The notes below the pieces were generated by a model that saw only the letters and a list, made by a program, of their open reading frames with translations, was not told the DNA's origin and ran no database searches. 10,237 bases of DNA from Deltaproteobacteria bacterium (lineage in GTDB: Bacteria > Desulfobacterota > DSM-4660 > Desulfatiglandales > HGW-15): positions 1 to 10,237 of the forward strand of contig JAFGIC010000082.1 in NCBI GenBank assembly GCA_016929815.1. Reading direction: 5' to 3'. Below are positions 6,437 through 10,237 of the stretch, piece after piece (position 1 is the stretch's first letter; every line of letters starts with the position of its first letter). Position numbers and translations under genes: made by a program.

Positions 6437-9400
6437 TTTTATGATACTCCTGTATTGTCTTCACATCCAGCCTGCCTTCAGCCAATGCCTTTATTGCCAT
6501 GGCAGTTGCCCTGGCGCCCGCTATGGTTGTTGTGTAGGGTATTCCGAAGACCAGGGCGGTCCTTCTTATTGGAAAGGACTCGGAAATGGCCTTTTTATTG
6601 TTCGTTGTATTTATGACAAGGGCTATCTCCCGGTTTTTAATCATATCAACAATATTGGGCCTTCCTTCCCTTACCTTCTTGACGATTTCAGAGCTGATGC
6701 CCTCTCCGTCAAGAAACATTGAGGTCCCTTTTGTCGCAACAATCCTGAAACCAAGGCTGCTGAATGCCCTGGCTGTTTTTACAATGGCCTTTTTATCTTC
6801 ATCCTTGACGCTTATAAAAACGTTCCCTTTAAGGGGAAGCGCCTGACCTGACGCCATCTGGGATTTTGCAAAGGCAATTCCGAAGGTCCCTCCGATGCCC
6901 ATAACCTCTCCAGTGGACTTCATCTCCGGCCCGAGTATGGTATCAACTCCGGGAAAACGGGAAAAGGGGAAGACCGATTCCTTGCAGGAAAGATGTGCCG
7001 GTATAACCTCCTGTGTATAACCAAGGTCCTTAAGCTTCATGCCCATTATGACCTTGGCGGCAAGCCGCGCAAGCGGAACGCCCGTTGCCTTGCTGACGAA
7101 CGGGACGGTCCTTGATGCCCTGGGATTGACCTCAAGTATATAGATGACGCCCTTCTGTATGGCATACTGTATATTCATCAGGCCTATTACATTCAATTCT
7201 TTTGCCAATGCCTTTGTATTCCGCACAAGCTCATCTACGATATCGCGGCTGAGGGATATGGGCGGTAGCACGCAGGCGCTGTCTCCGGAATGTATCCCTG
7301 CCTCCTCTATATGCTCCATAATCCCGCCAATGACCGTCATATCGCCGTCCGATATGGCATCTACGTCTATCTCAGTGGCGTCCTCCAGGAACCGGTCAAT
7401 CAGAATAGGCTTGCCGGGCGATACCTGAACCGCCTGTTCCATGTAGCGTTTCAGGTCATTCTTGTCATACACTATCTGCATTGCCCTTCCGCCAAGGACA
7501 AATGAGGGCCTGACAACCACGGGATATCCGATCTCCTCGGCAACCGCAACCGCTTCATCTTTGTCCATAGCTGTGCCGTTGGCAGGCTGTTTTATATTCA
7601 ATTTTATGATAAGCTTCTGGAATCGCTCCCTGTCCTCTGCGCAGTCGATGCTGTCAGGGCTTGTGCCCAGTATTTTTACACCGGCCTCTTCAAGGGGCAC
7701 GGATAGGTTAAGGGGCGTCTGGCCTCCAAACTGTACAATGACTCCTTCGGGTCTTTCCTGGTCAATGATGTTGAGGACATCCTCCCTGGTCAGGGGTTCA
7801 AAATACAGCTTATCGGATATGTCGTAGTCTGTGCTCACGGTCTCGGGGTTGCTGTTTACCATGATGCTCTCTATGCCCATCTCCCTGAGTGCAAAGGAGG
7901 CGTGAACACAGCAGTAGTCGAATTCGATGCCCTGCCCTATTCTGTTGGGCCCTCCGCCCAGTATGATCACCTTCTTTTTTGCAGTTGTTCTTATCTCGTT
8001 TTCCTGTTCATAGGTTGAATAGTAATAGGGTGTATATGCCTCAAACTCCGCGGCGCACGTATCTACCAGCTTATAAACAGGAGTTATATCCCTTTTCTTC
8101 CGAATGCCCCTTATGTCCTGTTCTTTCACTCCAAAGATGTTCGCAAGCTGGATGTCCGAGAATCCATATTGCTTTACCTGTTTGAAAAAATCATTATCCC
8201 ATGTTTCAGGTCCCTTGGCGTCTGCTGAAAGCCTTTTGAGCTCCTCCTCCATATCATGTATCTGTTTTATGTTGAAAAGGAACCATGGATCAATCATAGA
8301 AAGCTCATGTATGCGTTCAATGGAGAATCCCAGTTTGAATGCCCTGCGCACATAAAAAATCCTTTTTGAGCTGGGGTTAATGAGCCCCTCCTCTATCTCG
8401 TGCATACCGCAGTTTTCCTCTACAGGATTCACCGTATCGGACCCCAGACCGTATCTCCCTATCTCAAGGGAACGCAATGCCTTTTGAAGCGATTCCTTGA
8501 ATGTCCTTCCTATGGACATGGTCTCACCGACGGATTTCATGGAGGTGGTCAGCCTGTCCCTGGCGCCTGGGAATTTTTCAAAGGTCCACCTGGGTATCTT
8601 TACGACACAATAATCTATGGTCGGCTCAAAGGATGCGAGCGTCTCTTTGGTAATGTCGTTGAATATCTCATCAAGCGTGTATCCGACTGCCAGTTTAGCG
8701 GCTATCTTGGCTATAGGGAAACCGGTCGCCTTGGATGCAAGTGCGGAACTTCTCGAAACCCTGGGATTCATTTCGATCACAACCATTTCACCATTTTCAG
8801 GATGCACGGCAAACTGAATATTTGATCCCCCTGTTTCAACGCCTATCTCCCTGATAATATCGATTGCAGCATCCCTCATGGCCTGATATTCCCGGTCCGT
8901 GAGGGTCTGGGCAGGCGCAACGGTTATGCTGTCGCCTGTATGGACTCCCATGGGATCAAAATTCTCAATGGAGCATATAATCACCACATTGTCCCTGAAA
9001 TCCCTCATGACCTCCAGTTCGTATTCCTTCCAGCCTATAAGGGACTCCTCCATTATGATCTCCGAAATCATGCTGGCGTCCAGGCCCGCCTTTGCCAGTT
9101 CAAGCATCTCTTCCCTGTTGTATGCAACCCCGCTGCCTATCCCTCCAAGCGTAAAGCTGGCCCTGATAATAAGCGGGTATCCTATCTTATCCGCTGTCTC
9201 CTCAGCCTCCTTCATGTTTCTGACGATCCCGCTTTCCGGGACCCTCAGGTTGATCTTTTTCATGGCCTCCCTGAACTGCTCCCTGTCCTCGGCCTTTTTT
9301 ATGACAGGTATTGATGCGCCTATCATCTCAACGCCGAGTCTCTCAAATATCCCGGTCTCCGCGACCTTTACCGCCGTATTTAGTCCTGTCTGGCCTCCGA

Positions 9401-9668
9401 GTGTAGGGAGCAAGGCCTGCGGTCTCTCCCTCTCGATGATCTTTGCCACTATCTCCGGGGTGATTGGCTCTATATAGGTGCGGTGCGCCGTCTCAGGATC
9501 GGTCATGATAGTAGCAGGATTGCTGTTGACAAGCACCACCTCATATCCTTCTTCCTTCAGGGCCTTGCATGCCTGTGTGCCTGAATAGTCGAATTCACAT
9601 GCCTGACCTATGACTATGGGGCCTGACCCGATGATAAGTATCTTTTTAATGTCTGTGCGCTTAGGCAT
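6426..9668 (-). CDS. carB: carbamoyl-phosphate synthase large subunit
   Basis: CarB combines ammonia (supplied by CarA from glutamine), bicarbonate and two ATP to make carbamoyl phosphate for pyrimidine and arginine synthesis. At 1080 residues it is full length, close to the E. coli enzyme. The first ATP-grasp half starts with KKILIIGSGPIVIGQACEFDYSG and contains LPTLGGQT (88-95) and EMNPRVSRSSALASKATG (299-316). A linking oligomerisation region spans about 400-555. The second half repeats the pattern with GGGPNRIGQGIEFDYCC (571-587), FGGQTPLN (647-654) and EVNPRASRTVPFVSKATG (846-863). The C-terminal MGS-like domain (about 945-1080) keeps residues matching the E. coli effector site (T979, T982, K998, N1020, T1022), so regulation by UMP or IMP is plausible. 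A GGGGA ribosome-binding site lies about 8 nt before the ATG. It follows carA after 45 bp, consistent with one operon. The stop lies in a palindromic repeat, but the ending VKTIQEYH is normal for the family. Confidence 0.98.
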   Translation of the reverse strand: MPKRTDIKKILIIGSGPIVIGQACEFDYSGTQACKALKEEGYEVVLVNSNPATIMTDPETAHRTYIEPITPEIVAKIIERERPQALLPTLGGQTGLNTAVKVAETGIFERLGVEMIGASIPVIKKAEDREQFREAMKKINLRVPESGIVRNMKEAEETADKIGYPLIIRASFTLGGIGSGVAYNREEMLELAKAGLDASMISEIIMEESLIGWKEYELEVMRDFRDNVVIICSIENFDPMGVHTGDSITVAPAQTLTDREYQAMRDAAIDIIREIGVETGGSNIQFAVHPENGEMVVIEMNPRVSRSSALASKATGFPIAKIAAKLAVGYTLDEIFNDITKETLASFEPTIDYCVVKIPRWTFEKFPGARDRLTTSMKSVGETMSIGRTFKESLQKALRSLEIGRYGLGSDTVNPVEENCGMHEIEEGLINPSSKRIFYVRRAFKLGFSIERIHELSMIDPWFLFNIKQIHDMEEELKRLSADAKGPETWDNDFFKQVKQYGFSDIQLANIFGVKEQDIRGIRKKRDITPVYKLVDTCAAEFEAYTPYYYSTYEQENEIRTTAKKKVIILGGGPNRIGQGIEFDYCCVHASFALREMGIESIMVNSNPETVSTDYDISDKLYFEPLTREDVLNIIDQERPEGVIVQFGGQTPLNLSVPLEEAGVKILGTSPDSIDCAEDRERFQKLIIKLNIKQPANGTAMDKDEAVAVAEEIGYPVVVRPSFVLGGRAMQIVYDKNDLKRYMEQAVQVSPGKPILIDRFLEDATEIDVDAISDGDMTVIGGIMEHIEEAGIHSGDSACVLPPISLSRDIVDELVRNTKALAKELNVIGLMNIQYAIQKGVIYILEVNPRASRTVPFVSKATGVPLARLAAKVIMGMKLKDLGYTQEVIPAHLSCKESVFPFSRFPGVDTILGPEMKSTGEVMGIGGTFGIAFAKSQMASGQALPLKGNVFISVKDEDKKAIVKTARAFSSLGFRIVATKGTSMFLDGEGISSEIVKKVREGRPNIVDMIKNREIALVINTTNNKKAISESFPIRRTALVFGIPYTTTIAGARATAMAIKALAEGRLDVKTIQEYHKNEA

Positions 9669-9713
9669 TATATATTTCCCCGGCTTGTTTTAAGCTACCC
9701 CTTTACCAGTTGT

Positions 9714-10237
9714 CTATTTCGAATACCTGTCCACCATCTCTGTGAACCTGTCAAACAGGCATGAGGCGTCATGTGGACCCGGAGACGCCTCAGGATGATA
9801 CTGGACTGAAAATAACGGCAGCCTTTTGTGTCTGATCCCCTCCACTGTCCTGTCATTGAGATTGATATGGCTCAGTTCAATATCAGGGTCGGAGATAGAT
9901 TCCATGTCAACGCAGAAGCCGTGATTCTGTGATGTGATCTCCACCTTTCCGGTTGAGAGGTCCTTTACAGGCTGATTCCCGCCCCTGTGTCCGAACTTGA
10001 GCTTAAAGGTGCTTCCGCCAAGCGCCAGTCCGATGAGCTGATGGCCCAGGCATATCCCGAATATGGGCCGTTTCCCGATCTGTTTCCTTATAGTATCCAC
10101 CGCATAAGGGACGGCAGCTGGGTCTCCCGGCCCGTTGCTCAGAAAGAGCCCATCAGGGGCAATCATATCGATAGTCTCGGAATCCGTGGATGCCGGAAGA
10201 AGGAGCAGATCATTGCCCCTCTTTTCAAGGGATCTCA
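9714..10237 (-). CDS. carA: carbamoyl-phosphate synthase small subunit, 5' part outside the window
   Basis: This is the glutaminase subunit that releases ammonia from glutamine and channels it to CarB. Only the last 173 complete codons are visible; the frame is open to the right edge, so the N-terminal domain is missing through the window cut. The ATG at 10166 is an internal methionine, because family sequence continues upstream (KRGNDLLLLPAST). The visible part is the class I glutamine amidotransferase domain: LSNGPGDP, the nucleophile elbow GICLGHQ (Cys codon at 10052-10050), FGHRGGNQPVKD, SQNHGF, and QYHPEASPGPHD with the catalytic His and Glu. All triad residues are present, so the domain should be active. 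It ends FTEMVDRYSK, as expected for the family, 45 bp before carB. Confidence 0.97.
   Translation of the reverse strand, partial: RSLEKRGNDLLLLPASTDSETIDMIAPDGLFLSNGPGDPAAVPYAVDTIRKQIGKRPIFGICLGHQLIGLALGGSTFKLKFGHRGGNQPVKDLSTGKVEITSQNHGFCVDMESISDPDIELSHINLNDRTVEGIRHKRLPLFSVQYHPEASPGPHDASCLFDRFTEMVDRYSK

Noticed and set aside
6333..9477. Plus-strand open frames opposite carB
   Set aside because: They lie antisense to a fully conserved carB, have low-complexity composition and no recognisable domains, so they are shadows of the real gene.
10164..10166. ATG as the start of carA
   Set aside because: In-frame upstream sequence matches the CarA family and runs to the window edge; starting here would remove the N-terminal domain.

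Overview
The window reads as chromosomal DNA from a free-living, probably Gram-negative bacterium of moderate G+C. It carries six protein genes packed almost end to end. Two edge genes are cut by the window: the first gene at the left, and carA at the right. The combination of a NifA-type sigma-54 activator, a soluble PAS hybrid kinase and a Bacillus-type (iron-sulfur) PurF would fit Nitrospirota or Desulfobacterota. That placement is an inference; no rRNA or other diagnostic marker is present.

Left half (1-4879), sensing and regulation. A partial plus-strand gene encodes a TPR-like helical protein with a C-terminal pair of membrane helices; its family is not recognised. It converges, with 2 bp between stop codons, on a minus-strand gene for a NifA-like activator (GAF, AAA+ and Fis-type HTH). 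A 193-bp AT-rich spacer separates that gene from a divergent plus-strand gene for a cytoplasmic hybrid kinase (coiled coil, PAS, histidine kinase, receiver). The spacer is the only obvious promoter region in the window.

Right half (4881-10237), nucleotide biosynthesis on the minus strand. The order of transcription is carA (partial), carB, purF. CarA and CarB together make carbamoyl phosphate for pyrimidines and arginine, and PurF commits PRPP to purines. Both CarA and PurF take nitrogen from glutamine. The purF stop codon lies 1 bp from the stop of the hybrid kinase gene. The 132-bp carB-purF spacer holds a 94-bp imperfect palindrome whose outer end includes the carB stop codon, together with a 7-bp tandem repeat.

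The core genes are ordinary. The parts worth a second look are the palindromic element, the divergent sensor/NifA-like pair with an unusual kinase H-box, the very tight convergent gene ends, and the orphan membrane-anchored TPR-like protein. No mobile element, CRISPR array, tRNA or rRNA was seen.
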